This document shows positions 8,093 to 16,251 of a stretch of DNA of 50,193 bases, piece after piece. The notes under the pieces were generated by a model. The model ran no database searches. It was not told the DNA's origin and was given only the letters and a program-made list of their open reading frames with translations. The translations under genes and the position numbers were made by a program. The DNA lies in assembly GCA_902491215.1 (NCBI GenBank), contig CABUGV010000025.1, positions 1-50,193 of the forward strand, in the 5' to 3' direction. Source of the DNA: 43-108 sp001915545 (lineage in GTDB: Bacteria > Bacteroidota > Bacteroidia > Bacteroidales > Bacteroidaceae). The stretch's first letter is position 1. Each line of letters begins with the position of its first letter.

Positions 8093-9784
8093 TTACCTGC
8101 AAAGCATGATGTCTCCCAGGGCTGGTGAGTTTTTGCGGGTTTTCAGCGTAAGTTTGAAGTATCTCGATTCAACAGGAGAAAATTCGGCTGTATGACCGGT
8201 TCCGCGTGTTTTCCCTTTGCAGATGCTGACCCAGTCATTTCCTTTCAAGTACATCAACTCGTATTCCTGCGACATCTTGTCCCAAGGCTTCCATATTTCC
8301 GACAATATCATGGCGCAGATTTTTTCTTTTTTCTTCAGGTCGAATACAATATCAGCTGTCTTTTTCCCTTTAGGTGCATTCCATATTGTTTGGGAGTTGT
8401 TGTCCGTGAGGATGTTGCACGATTCTTTTTTCGATTCTACAGTAACGTCTACAGGTTTGCCGTATGACGGTGCAGGACTTACTTCAGGTGCGCCGTCAAG
8501 TTCCAATGCCAGCACAGAAACATTTCTGTCGGGTGCGTATTCTGGCAGTTTTACGCTCAGGCCGTTTGCAGAATGCTTTACTTCAAGATTATGTTTTCTG
8601 TCGGCAAGGAGGTATGCCCGTTTTACTTTATTTTCCAGAGGAATCTGCAGATATCCGTTTCCCCAGTCGAAAATGTGCATATATAAGGTATTGCCTTTTC
8701 TTGTGGCACGTCCACATGATAAATAAGGTATAGGACTGGATTCTGTTCCATATATACTTTCTCCGTTCATGCTCATCCATTCGCCTATATCTTTCAATGT
8801 TCCTATGCACACCCCTGGTATTCTGCCTTGACTGTCAGGGCCTACGTTAAGTAGGAAATTACCTCCTTTGCTCACTATGTCAACAAGGTTGCGAAGCAGT
8901 TCGCGTGTCGATTTCCAGTTGTCGTCGTAGGCATTATATCCCCAATGACCGTTCATTGTCATACATACTTCCCAGTTGCGGTCCTTGTATCCGGTTGCCG
9001 GTATGTATTGTTCAGGTGTTTCAAGATCTCCTTCCACACCTCCGCCTAGTCGGTTGTTGGTAATAAGATTTGGATATTCGGCTATGACTTCACCAAACAT
9101 TTTCGACATTTCCGGAGTCATATCTGTCGGGGTGTCCCACCAGAGAACCGCGATGTCGCCGTATTTTGAAAGAATCTCCTTGACCTGAGGCAAAGCGATT
9201 TTTTTGATATATTCCATCATATCGCCTTTTTGTCCGTTGTCCCACAGTTTGCCTCCATGGCGTGCTCCGCCCGGATGGAACCAGTCCTGTGCCTGTGAAT
9301 AGTACAGTCCCAATTTCATACCGTGTTTCCTGCAAGCAGAAGCAAGTTCTTCGATAACGTCTCTTTTGAATGGTGTTGCGTCCACAACGTTGTATTTGCT
9401 GGCCTCAGATTTGAACATTGCAAATCCGTCGTGGTGCTTAGAAGTGATAACTATATATTTCTGTCCAGCCTCCTTGGCCAGTTTTACCCATTCTTCGGCA
9501 TTGAAGTCCTTAGGATTGAATTTATCTGCAAATCCTGAATAAGTACCTCTGGATAGAGATGCCTGGTGCATTATCCATTCTCCGTATGATGTTCGTCCGC
9601 ACCATTTGCCGGCCGGTACTGAATAGATGCCCCAATGTATGAACATACCAAATTTGGCATCTTTCCACCATTGCATTTTTTCTTCTTTACTTTTCGCATT
9701 CTCTTGCATGTTACCTGAATAAGAAACTTGCGGCAACATGAATGCGGCCATAAGCGCGGCCGCAAAATAAGTTTTGACTTTCAT
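8093..9784 (-). CDS. secreted GH29 alpha-L-fucosidase with C-terminal F5/8-type domain
   Basis: A 563-residue protein with signal peptide (MKVKTYFAAALMAAFMLPQ, cleavage near SYSG). The catalytic TIM barrel is of family GH29: WWKDAKFGMFIHWGIYSVPAGKW near residue 39, YIVITSKHHDGFAMFKS near 115, and the nucleophile region VLWWDTPTDM near 215, where the Asp after WW is the expected nucleophile. The GG-NFLLNVGPDSQGRIP segment ends the barrel. Residues from about 440 form a discoidin/F5-8 type carbohydrate-binding domain (SYGKPVDVTVESKKESCNILTDNNSQTIW...). It should release terminal L-fucose from host or plant glycans in the periplasm or at the surface. It stands alone, with no SusC/SusD pair in the window. 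Confidence 0.93.
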   Translation of the reverse strand: MKVKTYFAAALMAAFMLPQVSYSGNMQENAKSKEEKMQWWKDAKFGMFIHWGIYSVPAGKWCGRTSYGEWIMHQASLSRGTYSGFADKFNPKDFNAEEWVKLAKEAGQKYIVITSKHHDGFAMFKSEASKYNVVDATPFKRDVIEELASACRKHGMKLGLYYSQAQDWFHPGGARHGGKLWDNGQKGDMMEYIKKIALPQVKEILSKYGDIAVLWWDTPTDMTPEMSKMFGEVIAEYPNLITNNRLGGGVEGDLETPEQYIPATGYKDRNWEVCMTMNGHWGYNAYDDNWKSTRELLRNLVDIVSKGGNFLLNVGPDSQGRIPGVCIGTLKDIGEWMSMNGESIYGTESSPIPYLSCGRATRKGNTLYMHIFDWGNGYLQIPLENKVKRAYLLADRKHNLEVKHSANGLSVKLPEYAPDRNVSVLALELDGAPEVSPAPSYGKPVDVTVESKKESCNILTDNNSQTIWNAPKGKKTADIVFDLKKKEKICAMILSEIWKPWDKMSQEYELMYLKGNDWVSICKGKTRGTGHTAEFSPVESRYFKLTLKTRKNSPALGDIMLCR

Positions 9785-9948
9785 AATAGTTAAGATTTGG
9801 TTTATTAGTGAATTTGCTTGAAATATAACTTTTAATTCTGAAATAAACCGTCTGCATCATTTAGTTTTTTCATTACACTTGTGCAATTTGTCTTTTTTAT
9901 GTAAGTTCGCCTTGTATTATATGAAATTGCAGTTCTAAGTCTTGTATT

Positions 9949-10041
9949 ATGAAAAAGATATATTGGAAAGGTGTCTGGAGAAAAATCGATAAGTTTTTTG
10001 AGAAAGTCATCGATTGTATTATTCTATTCACTGGTTGGTAG
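9949..10041 (+). CDS. small 30-residue hypothetical protein
   Basis: A short ORF beginning MKKIYWKGVWRKI and ending CIILFTGW. It has a basic, tryptophan-containing amphipathic N-terminal half and a short hydrophobic tail with 3 Trp in 30 residues. Such composition fits a membrane-associated small protein, but chance cannot be excluded in 90 bases. It is not recognised as a known family. It lies at the edge of the gene-poor junction before the BREX operon. Confidence 0.3.
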   Translation: MKKIYWKGVWRKIDKFFEKVIDCIILFTGW

Positions 10042-10096
10042 AATGGTTTATATGATACGGTCCAAAACTGCGTGTCTGAATGTATAGAACAACATA

Positions 10097-10201
10097 TTAG
10101 ATACTTATTTCGCCTGTGTGTTCTTTTTTGTCATACCAGTTGACCAGCGCTTTTCTTGCAGAATAATGTGAATATATATTGTTGTAGAATTTACTGTTTT
10201 A
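10097..10201 (-). pseudogene. possible C-terminal coding remnant
   Basis: On the minus strand an open frame without a start codon reads ...SARKALVNWYDKKEHTG followed by a few residues and a stop at 10097-10099. The composition is protein-like (charged, with W and Y, unlike the poly-AT frames around it). Upstream it runs into a TAA. It may be the tail of a gene truncated when the island was inserted. No family is recognised. Confidence 0.22.
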
Positions 10202-10574
10202 ATCTAGCTGGCAATTTATAATTGCTGACTCGTGAGTAAATTAAAAAGCGTAATGTTTTTAAGTAAACTAGACTGTTCTTATACAAAAAAACTGATGGAA
10301 CAATAATACTAGCCAACTTGCGTAATGTGCGTTGTCATCATGCAAGAATTTGAAACAGAGATTTTATGCTCAATCCAGCCTGGTCACAAAATACAGATAT
10401 AAGAAAAAACTTACAAATGAATCCTGTTTCCATTTACACAAAATTTTGGACGCTGTTAAAATTGGAGAGAACCCCATCATTTGTAAACCTGCAATTTTGA
10501 TATATGCAATTCACATTATGTTCATTTCTTTATAGTATATACAGTCCTGCCTATATGTTACTGCCTTCTATGGT

Positions 10575-10808
10575 TCACTTATTCAATAGGTTGTTTATGG
10601 CTTTGTAATAAACATAAACAATGGAATTTGTCTGTGGTAAATTTTGTTCACTATGGATTGTGTTTTCTTTTATTGCTTTCAGCACTGCTTCATTGTAATG
10701 GATCATACGCCATATACAATTCTGATAGCGTGTCCTTTCCCTTTTATTCCAGATTGAAAAATAGAATAGGAAATTGTCTTTGAAGGGAGAAATATTTATA
10801 ATAGGCAT
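10575..10808 (-). CDS. hypothetical 77-residue protein, doubtful
   Basis: ORF of 77 codons divergent from the XRE gene, starting MPIINISPFKDNFLFYFSIW. It has no recognisable domain and its composition reflects AT-rich DNA. In its favour are its position, divergent from a regulator and sharing a palindrome, and a proper ATG. It may be noncoding. Confidence 0.25.
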   Translation of the reverse strand: MPIINISPFKDNFLFYFSIWNKRERTRYQNCIWRMIHYNEAVLKAIKENTIHSEQNLPQTNSIVYVYYKAINNLLNK

Positions 10809-10818
10809 TTTCTTTAAA

Positions 10819-10840
10819 ATGAAAATTTTTCATTAATTTG
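10819..10840. promoter_or_regulatory. palindrome and -7-like box upstream of XRE regulator
   Basis: ATGAAAATTTTTCAT (10819-10833) is a perfect 7-bp inverted repeat around one base. It abuts TTAATTTG (10833-10840), one mismatch from the TAnnTTTG -7 box, 26 nt before the XRE start codon. The location suggests an operator through which the XRE protein could repress the BREX operon. The AT-rich sequence makes chance occurrence fairly likely. Confidence 0.4.
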
Positions 10841-10865
10841 CGCTCATAATAACAATAATTACCTT

Positions 10866-11069
10866 ATGCAAGATATAAATAGACTGAAATTGGTTCTTGT
10901 TGAGAAAAAGCGTACTAATAAATGGTTGAGTGAACAGTTGGGCATCAATCCTTCTACAGTTTCTAAATGGTGTACTAATTCTTCTCAACCAGATTTGGAA
11001 ACTCTAATAAAAATAGCATCATTGCTTGAAGTAAATGTACAGGATTTGTTGAATACTCCTAAAATATGA
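10866..11069 (+). CDS. XRE-family helix-turn-helix regulator
   Basis: A 67-residue protein that is almost only a Cro/C1-type HTH domain: LKLVLVEKKRTNKWLSEQLG, then NPSTVSKWCTNSSQPDLETL and IASLLEVNVQDLL. The second helix pair (NKWLSEQLGINPSTVSKW) is the DNA-binding unit. It is the first gene of the BREX operon, with brxA starting 4 nt after its stop, so it is presumably co-transcribed and translationally coupled. Regulators of this size are common upstream of BREX and restriction loci, where they limit expression of self-toxic components. The palindrome just upstream is a candidate binding site. Confidence 0.85.
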   Translation: MQDINRLKLVLVEKKRTNKWLSEQLGINPSTVSKWCTNSSQPDLETLIKIASLLEVNVQDLLNTPKI

Positions 11070-11073
11070 AAGT

Positions 11074-11817
11074 ATGTCAATCAATGATAATAAAGTAAAG
11101 TATGATTCCGGCATAAATGTTTTGGGCAGTATTCCTGATTATGTAGCCATGCTTGAATTTATTTGTGAGTACACAGGAAAGAATTCTGAATCAGAACAGG
11201 CGTTTTCTTTCAGAACTCATAAAACCTTCAATAGATTTTTGGCTGCTATCAAAACTTCCATTCTTCAGTTTGCCAATGATGATCAGAAGAGTATGTTTCT
11301 TTTCGCTATCAATTCAGGTGATTTTTCTGTAAGAGAAAAATTACTTGTGTTGTTTTGGCAGTTGGTTTATGGTAATACTCTTTTTGCTAAAGTGACAAAA
11401 GAAGTTTTTATGAAGGCTGTTTATCAAGGAAGAACGTCACTTTCTGTTATAGATGTATTGAGCTTGTTGCATCATATAAAGGAAACGGAAGAGGGTGAAT
11501 TGAACTGGTCGGAAGAAACTTTGAAAATAACAGCATCCAAATATCTGACAATGCTTAAGAAAATGAACCTGGCTGAAGGTAAAACAGTTAAGGAAATATG
11601 CCATCCTATTATTACAGGGCAATTGTTTGTTTATTTTATCCGCTGGATGGTAGTTACATGTCCTGAGAACAGGACATTGGAAAATCCATTTGTCATCTTT
11701 GGGTTTATGGACAAGAGAAGCATTATTGAGAGATTAAAAAAAGTTGAGTATCTTACTCTATGGCAGATCAACCAGATGGGTGAAGATGTAACCATAGATT
11801 TGATAGACCATGAGTAG
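11074..11817 (+). CDS. brxA: BREX protein BrxA (DUF1819)
   Basis: A 247-residue protein of the size and general pattern of BrxA (DUF1819): an N-terminal region near AFSFRTHKTFNRFLAAIKTS, a helical middle with REKLLVLFWQLVYGNTLFAKVT, and a winged-helix-like segment around WSEETLKITASKYLTMLKKMNL. BrxA proteins are small DNA-binding proteins found as the first conserved gene of type I BREX; their exact role in phage restriction is not settled. The assignment rests on sequence impression plus the strictly conserved order brxA-brxB-brxC here. Its end overlaps brxB by 8 bases, indicating coupled translation. Confidence 0.88.
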   Translation: MSINDNKVKYDSGINVLGSIPDYVAMLEFICEYTGKNSESEQAFSFRTHKTFNRFLAAIKTSILQFANDDQKSMFLFAINSGDFSVREKLLVLFWQLVYGNTLFAKVTKEVFMKAVYQGRTSLSVIDVLSLLHHIKETEEGELNWSEETLKITASKYLTMLKKMNLAEGKTVKEICHPIITGQLFVYFIRWMVVTCPENRTLENPFVIFGFMDKRSIIERLKKVEYLTLWQINQMGEDVTIDLIDHE

Positions 11818-12364
11818 CACATTTCAGATAGAGCATAATCGTTTGTTTGGAGAACTGAGAGAAGTGCTTAAAACAGATATAGCGCGTATCACAGGTAAAG
11901 CTAATGGGGGAAGAAGCATCCTTCTTGTATATCCTCCTGAAGATGATGATGCCTATATAGCGTATGCAAGAGAGAATTTTAATTCTGATGAATATTCCTT
12001 TATAGATTTAAGAACTCTTTTTACTGAATTTGTTTCAGAACAAGGAATAGAGCAGTTTCAGGAAAATTACAAGGAATTTGGGAATGAAGTTTTCTTTAGC
12101 GATAATTTCTATGAAGAGACTTTCTTTTATTATATAATTAAAGCAATAGAAAACTCCTATCAAATGAATAAGATACCTGTCCTTGTTCATACGGGTACTA
12201 TTTATGGTATGGGTTTTTCCAATATAAATATTATGGAACATCGGATTGTGATGTCGGCCCAACTTCCATTGATTGCTTTTTATCCAGCTACTGTGGATAA
12301 AGATAACATTAACTTTTTGGGTAGGCAGATTGCTTCCAAATACCGCTGTATCGTAATAAAATAA
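11810..12364 (+). CDS. brxB: BREX protein BrxB (DUF1788)
   Basis: A 184-residue protein matching BrxB (DUF1788): RSILLVYPPEDDDAYIAYAREN near the N-terminus, VLVHTGTIYGMGFSNINIMEH in the middle, and the typical end LIAFYPATVDKDNINFLG...YRCIVI. BrxB is a core type I BREX component of unknown biochemistry, required with BrxC, PglX and PglZ. It overlaps the 3' end of brxA and is 29 nt from brxC. Confidence 0.9.
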   Translation: MSSTFQIEHNRLFGELREVLKTDIARITGKANGGRSILLVYPPEDDDAYIAYARENFNSDEYSFIDLRTLFTEFVSEQGIEQFQENYKEFGNEVFFSDNFYEETFFYYIIKAIENSYQMNKIPVLVHTGTIYGMGFSNINIMEHRIVMSAQLPLIAFYPATVDKDNINFLGRQIASKYRCIVIK

Positions 12365-12393
12365 ATCAGAAACCTATTGATTAAAGATGTCTT

Positions 12394-15300
12394 ATGAGTA
12401 AGATAAAAGATATACTCTCCATTGAATTGGAGAACGACATAAAGAATGTCATTGATTTGAATTCACAAAACGAGGAAGATATAAAAGATGAACTGGATGG
12501 TTTTATCCTTACGGAAAGTCTTGCCAAACATTTATCTGATTTCCTTGATGTATTCTGTTCCGATATGAAGGAATCCGGTGTGTGGCTTAGTGGCTTTTAT
12601 GGTTCCGGTAAATCATATTTCGCAAAGATGATAGGTTTCCTGATAGACAATCCTGTTATTAAAGGAACTCCTATGCGTGACCGTTTTATGCCTAAACTGA
12701 TAGGTCTTAAGAATAAGGAAATCATAGAGAATCAGATACGTTCATTGGATAAGACAGATTATCAGGTTACTCTGTTCGACTGTGCTAAAGTAGATTCCAG
12801 TCATGGCATATCGTATATGGCTATGAGCCATTTCCTGTTATCTTTGGGTTTTCTGAGTAACTGGATTGGAATGATGGAATTCAATCTGATGCTTGAAAAC
12901 AGATATGACAAGTTCTTAGCTACAGTAAAGGAGCAGAATGCAGGAAAAGACTGGTATGACATAAGAAAAAAGATGTCGGCAGTTCCGGCTCTTAAAAAAG
13001 CCATTCTTACTTTCATGGCAGAAGATGAATATGAAGAAATCCGTAAACTGATTGACGAAAGAATAAAAACATACGATGCTACTAAACTGAAGGAAGATTT
13101 GAGTCTTTATCTGGAACATTATCCGGGAAAGAAAATTGTGTTCTTCATTGATGAAATGAGTGAAGCTTTAAGTCAGAAGAAAATTAATCTTCTGGATTTG
13201 GAAGGACTTTCGGAGTCCTTATCTTCTCTTGGAAACAGAGTATGGACAGTGGGTATAGCACAACAGGCCTTTAATGATGTATTGAATGCATCCGGACTGA
13301 ATATTCATCAGCTCAATAAGGTGGAAGCCAGATTCAAGACTCGTATCCCTATAGCTGCCGAAGAAATTGATACCATCATCCGTAAGAGACTTTTAGCTAA
13401 GACAGATTCAGGAAAAGAACAGTTGGAGTCTTATTATGATAAGAACAGTGGTATGATTCAGGATATAACCCATATTGCAGGTGTTTCCCTGAATGCCACC
13501 AAAGATGAGCATACATACGCAGATTATTATCCGTTCTATGAACATCAGTTCAAACTGTTGCAGTATTTCCTATTCGGCTCAAGAGATACGGTAACTTCTC
13601 AAATCGGTACCCGCGGTATGTTGGTTTCTGTGTTCGATGTATTGAAAAAAGAAGCTATGACTGAAGCGGACGTATTTACGCATGTTAATGCTACGCAACT
13701 ATGTCGTCAGGCAGAGGAAAATATTCCGGAAGCATTGCGTATGCGCTATGAACAGGCAGATAACCATATCGGTAAAGAAGGTATGAAGTATGTAGAAGGA
13801 AGAGCCTTGCTGCAAACCATTCATTTCCTGGAGAAAGCCAATGCTTATACTACAATAGAAAATATTACCAAGTCGTATGTCCGCAGACCGGAAGACTATT
13901 ACAGCGTGCTTGCTGAAGTAAAGAAAGCACTTGAAATATTGGTAGAGCGTAATGTCTTGATTACATCAGGTAATCAGTATCGTATCACCAGCCAGATTGA
14001 ACAGCAGATTATCGATGATATGAATTCATTTTCTGCTGAAGTTTATCGTGTGCGTGCCGAGATAACAAAGATATTGAAACAACAGAAGATCATCAAGGTA
14101 TCTCAGACACTTACATCGGATGGACAGGCTATACCTTTCTGTGTGGAAAACTCTCTTGGAGAGAATTTTGTAAATGCAGCAGAAAAATATATGAAGGTCA
14201 GTTTCTATGATGTCTTTCATGAAGATCATGCACAGCTTGTAGCTTCTGTAAAACAGGATACACAGAGTCAGAAAGGTATAATAAGTATCATCCCTTCATC
14301 TGTTTACGGAACAGAAATCTTTAATCGTGCACAGGAACTTTTGAAGATAGATTATATCGAAACCAAGACATATCATACAGCCGATGAGAAGAAAGTGGTA
14401 AACAATATCGTTTCTACTAAGGAGGAAAAGATGAGAATCCTTACCGAATTGATTAATAAATCATATACGGAAGGAATTGCTGTCTATTTGTTTAACACCT
14501 ACCAGTTGACTGACGCCAATTATCAGAAAGAAATAGAATCTCTCCAGCGTAAGATGTTTGGAAATATTTTCTATAAGAGACTGGGTGCGTCTTTATCCGA
14601 TTCATTGGCAGTTAAAGTGCTTACGGCAAACAGTACTCAGCTGACTACTATGTTTGGCGGTTCAGAGGAATTCCGTTTCTTCGATTCTTCCGGAAAGTTT
14701 ATCGGTGAGAATTTAAGTGTCTCTGCAGAAATTTTAGAGAAATGCAAGTCGTACTGTACTGGAGATAAATTGGAAGAGGAACTTTCAGCACCTCCAACCG
14801 GTTATAAGTTTGGTACGATTATTACTTCTGTGGCTGCCTTGTTTCGTGGCAACAAGCTGATAGCCAAGTTCAATGGCGAAGACTTCCATTCTGTATCGGA
14901 TGCACTTGAAGCTAAGATTTTTGACAATACCCGTAATTTTGCTAAAGCTTCATTTAAGACTGTTATGAAATCATTATCTTATAATGATAGACAGGAGATT
15001 GTGGAGATTCTGAAAGAGGATTGCCAGTATAAGAAGATTACAGGAGAAAATGCTCCTTCTTACAATTTGAATGATTTTGAGTTAGTGGACTGCATCCGTA
15101 CACTTTCCAAACGCATGATGGATAAGGTTAAGGACAGAATTATGGGTGATGAAGAAATGGAACTTCTGTTCAAACGTTCTGTTTTGGCACGTAATGTATT
15201 CAGTCAATATACAGCAACTGTAACGGACGCCAATTATATAGCTACCGCCAGGACATTCTTGCAGGAAGCAGATGATTATATCAATGCGGTGGAGCAGGTT

Positions 15301-16035
15301 CAAAGGGATTTGAAATTTATAGACAATGAGTTTAAGACCATAGAAGAAGAGCGTGCTTTTATTCAGAATGTTGCTGAGGAATTCGATAAGACAGAAAATG
15401 ACATAAACCTGATTCGTGGCAAAAAAGAACAGTTTGAAGAAGCACGTGAAAAGGACTTGGTGGCTAATGCTCCATTAATGAAAAAACTGACTCAGGACAT
15501 TAAGGATATTTATTACGAGGTAATGAAGCATAAAGCCGAATTATTGAGTGAAGAAGTTATAGCTTTATTAACTAAAACAGATGAACTGAAGCTGCAGATA
15601 GACCAATATCCTATGGAATGGAATACCATACTCTATCATAAGATTGAAGATTTGGAAAAATCATGGAAACGATACGCAACTGTCAAAGTAAACTTGGATA
15701 AATGGAGTGTGAAGTGCAGCAATACAGGCATGTTGTTGCGAGACATTGAATACAAGATTACGAATTTGAGTATGGTTAAGCAGGAAGTAAGTTTATGGGA
15801 TACGGAGATTATAACCCAAGATCCTTCACCAAAGAAATCTGATATTCCTAAGTTACCTGATACGCCGACTCCAGAAGATAAGCCGGTACCACAATCAAAA
15901 CCTATACAGCGTAATATGAAAGCGAAGTTGCCTAAGGGTACCGCTTCTGTTGCTGAATATAGGTCTTGGCTGAAACAGCAGTTGGCGATGCTGAATATGT
16001 TTGGTGAGGATGATATTTTGAATTTTGATAATTAA
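12394..16035 (+). CDS. brxC: BREX P-loop ATPase BrxC
   Basis: A 1213-residue ATPase. The Walker A motif GFYGSGKS lies at residues 67-74 and a Walker B segment IVFFIDEMSE near residues 246-255, followed by a sensor-like region SSLGNRVWTVGIAQQAF. This is the AAA/ORC-like ATPase module of BrxC/PglY proteins, whose usual length is about 1200. The C-terminal third is strongly helical with coiled-coil character (about residues 960-1110), then a Pro-rich linker (PKLPDTPTPEDKPVPQSKP) and a short conserved tail (GTASVAEYRSWLKQQLAMLN). It is a core element needed for both methylation and phage exclusion in type I BREX. A 27-nt gap separates it from the first accessory gene. Confidence 0.94.
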   Translation: MSKIKDILSIELENDIKNVIDLNSQNEEDIKDELDGFILTESLAKHLSDFLDVFCSDMKESGVWLSGFYGSGKSYFAKMIGFLIDNPVIKGTPMRDRFMPKLIGLKNKEIIENQIRSLDKTDYQVTLFDCAKVDSSHGISYMAMSHFLLSLGFLSNWIGMMEFNLMLENRYDKFLATVKEQNAGKDWYDIRKKMSAVPALKKAILTFMAEDEYEEIRKLIDERIKTYDATKLKEDLSLYLEHYPGKKIVFFIDEMSEALSQKKINLLDLEGLSESLSSLGNRVWTVGIAQQAFNDVLNASGLNIHQLNKVEARFKTRIPIAAEEIDTIIRKRLLAKTDSGKEQLESYYDKNSGMIQDITHIAGVSLNATKDEHTYADYYPFYEHQFKLLQYFLFGSRDTVTSQIGTRGMLVSVFDVLKKEAMTEADVFTHVNATQLCRQAEENIPEALRMRYEQADNHIGKEGMKYVEGRALLQTIHFLEKANAYTTIENITKSYVRRPEDYYSVLAEVKKALEILVERNVLITSGNQYRITSQIEQQIIDDMNSFSAEVYRVRAEITKILKQQKIIKVSQTLTSDGQAIPFCVENSLGENFVNAAEKYMKVSFYDVFHEDHAQLVASVKQDTQSQKGIISIIPSSVYGTEIFNRAQELLKIDYIETKTYHTADEKKVVNNIVSTKEEKMRILTELINKSYTEGIAVYLFNTYQLTDANYQKEIESLQRKMFGNIFYKRLGASLSDSLAVKVLTANSTQLTTMFGGSEEFRFFDSSGKFIGENLSVSAEILEKCKSYCTGDKLEEELSAPPTGYKFGTIITSVAALFRGNKLIAKFNGEDFHSVSDALEAKIFDNTRNFAKASFKTVMKSLSYNDRQEIVEILKEDCQYKKITGENAPSYNLNDFELVDCIRTLSKRMMDKVKDRIMGDEEMELLFKRSVLARNVFSQYTATVTDANYIATARTFLQEADDYINAVEQVQRDLKFIDNEFKTIEEERAFIQNVAEEFDKTENDINLIRGKKEQFEEAREKDLVANAPLMKKLTQDIKDIYYEVMKHKAELLSEEVIALLTKTDELKLQIDQYPMEWNTILYHKIEDLEKSWKRYATVKVNLDKWSVKCSNTGMLLRDIEYKITNLSMVKQEVSLWDTEIITQDPSPKKSDIPKLPDTPTPEDKPVPQSKPIQRNMKAKLPKGTASVAEYRSWLKQQLAMLNMFGEDDILNFDN

Positions 16036-16062
16036 ATAAAGACTTAATAATATAAACTTGAT

Positions 16063-16251
16063 ATGGATTGGATTTTCGATGGTATAGGAACAGAAGTTAT
16101 TTCATTGATAGTAGGCTTATGTAGTGGAGGCTTTATCGGTTACAGAATTGGCATAAAGAATAAAGTTTCTCAGAGTCAGAAGGCAGGAAATAATTCAAAT
16201 CAAACACAAATAGGGAGTATAACAAATCATGGAAGTACAGAAAGCAGGTGA
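16063..16251 (+). CDS. small membrane protein with Q/N-rich tail, BREX accessory
   Basis: A 62-residue protein. Residues 1-8 (MDWIFDGI) precede one hydrophobic glycine-rich segment (about 10-28, VISLIVGLCSGGFIGYRIGI) that can span the membrane. A hydrophilic tail follows carrying QSQKAGNNSNQTQIG. The tail motif recurs at the N-terminus of the next protein, and the DNA behind the two copies is also similar (27 of 36 positions by hand alignment of 16177-16212 with 16238-16273). Its last 23 bases overlap the next gene in another frame, so the two are translated as a pair. No family name is recognised. A membrane-anchored partner for the next protein is the natural reading, but it is inferred. 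Confidence 0.7.
   Translation: MDWIFDGIGTEVISLIVGLCSGGFIGYRIGIKNKVSQSQKAGNNSNQTQIGSITNHGSTESR

Larger units (their letters stand above)
10042..10865. other. AT-rich junction between fucosidase gene and BREX operon
   Basis: Roughly 820 bases with no strong gene. It holds one possible coding remnant on the minus strand (10097-10201), a weak minus-strand ORF (10575-10808), and the palindrome in front of the XRE gene. No tRNA, integrase or direct-repeat att site was seen, so how the defence operon arrived is not visible. Confidence 0.6.

Noticed and set aside
10332..10535. 67-codon plus-strand ORF in the junction
   Set aside because: AT-rich frame with no motif; the region also opens in other frames.
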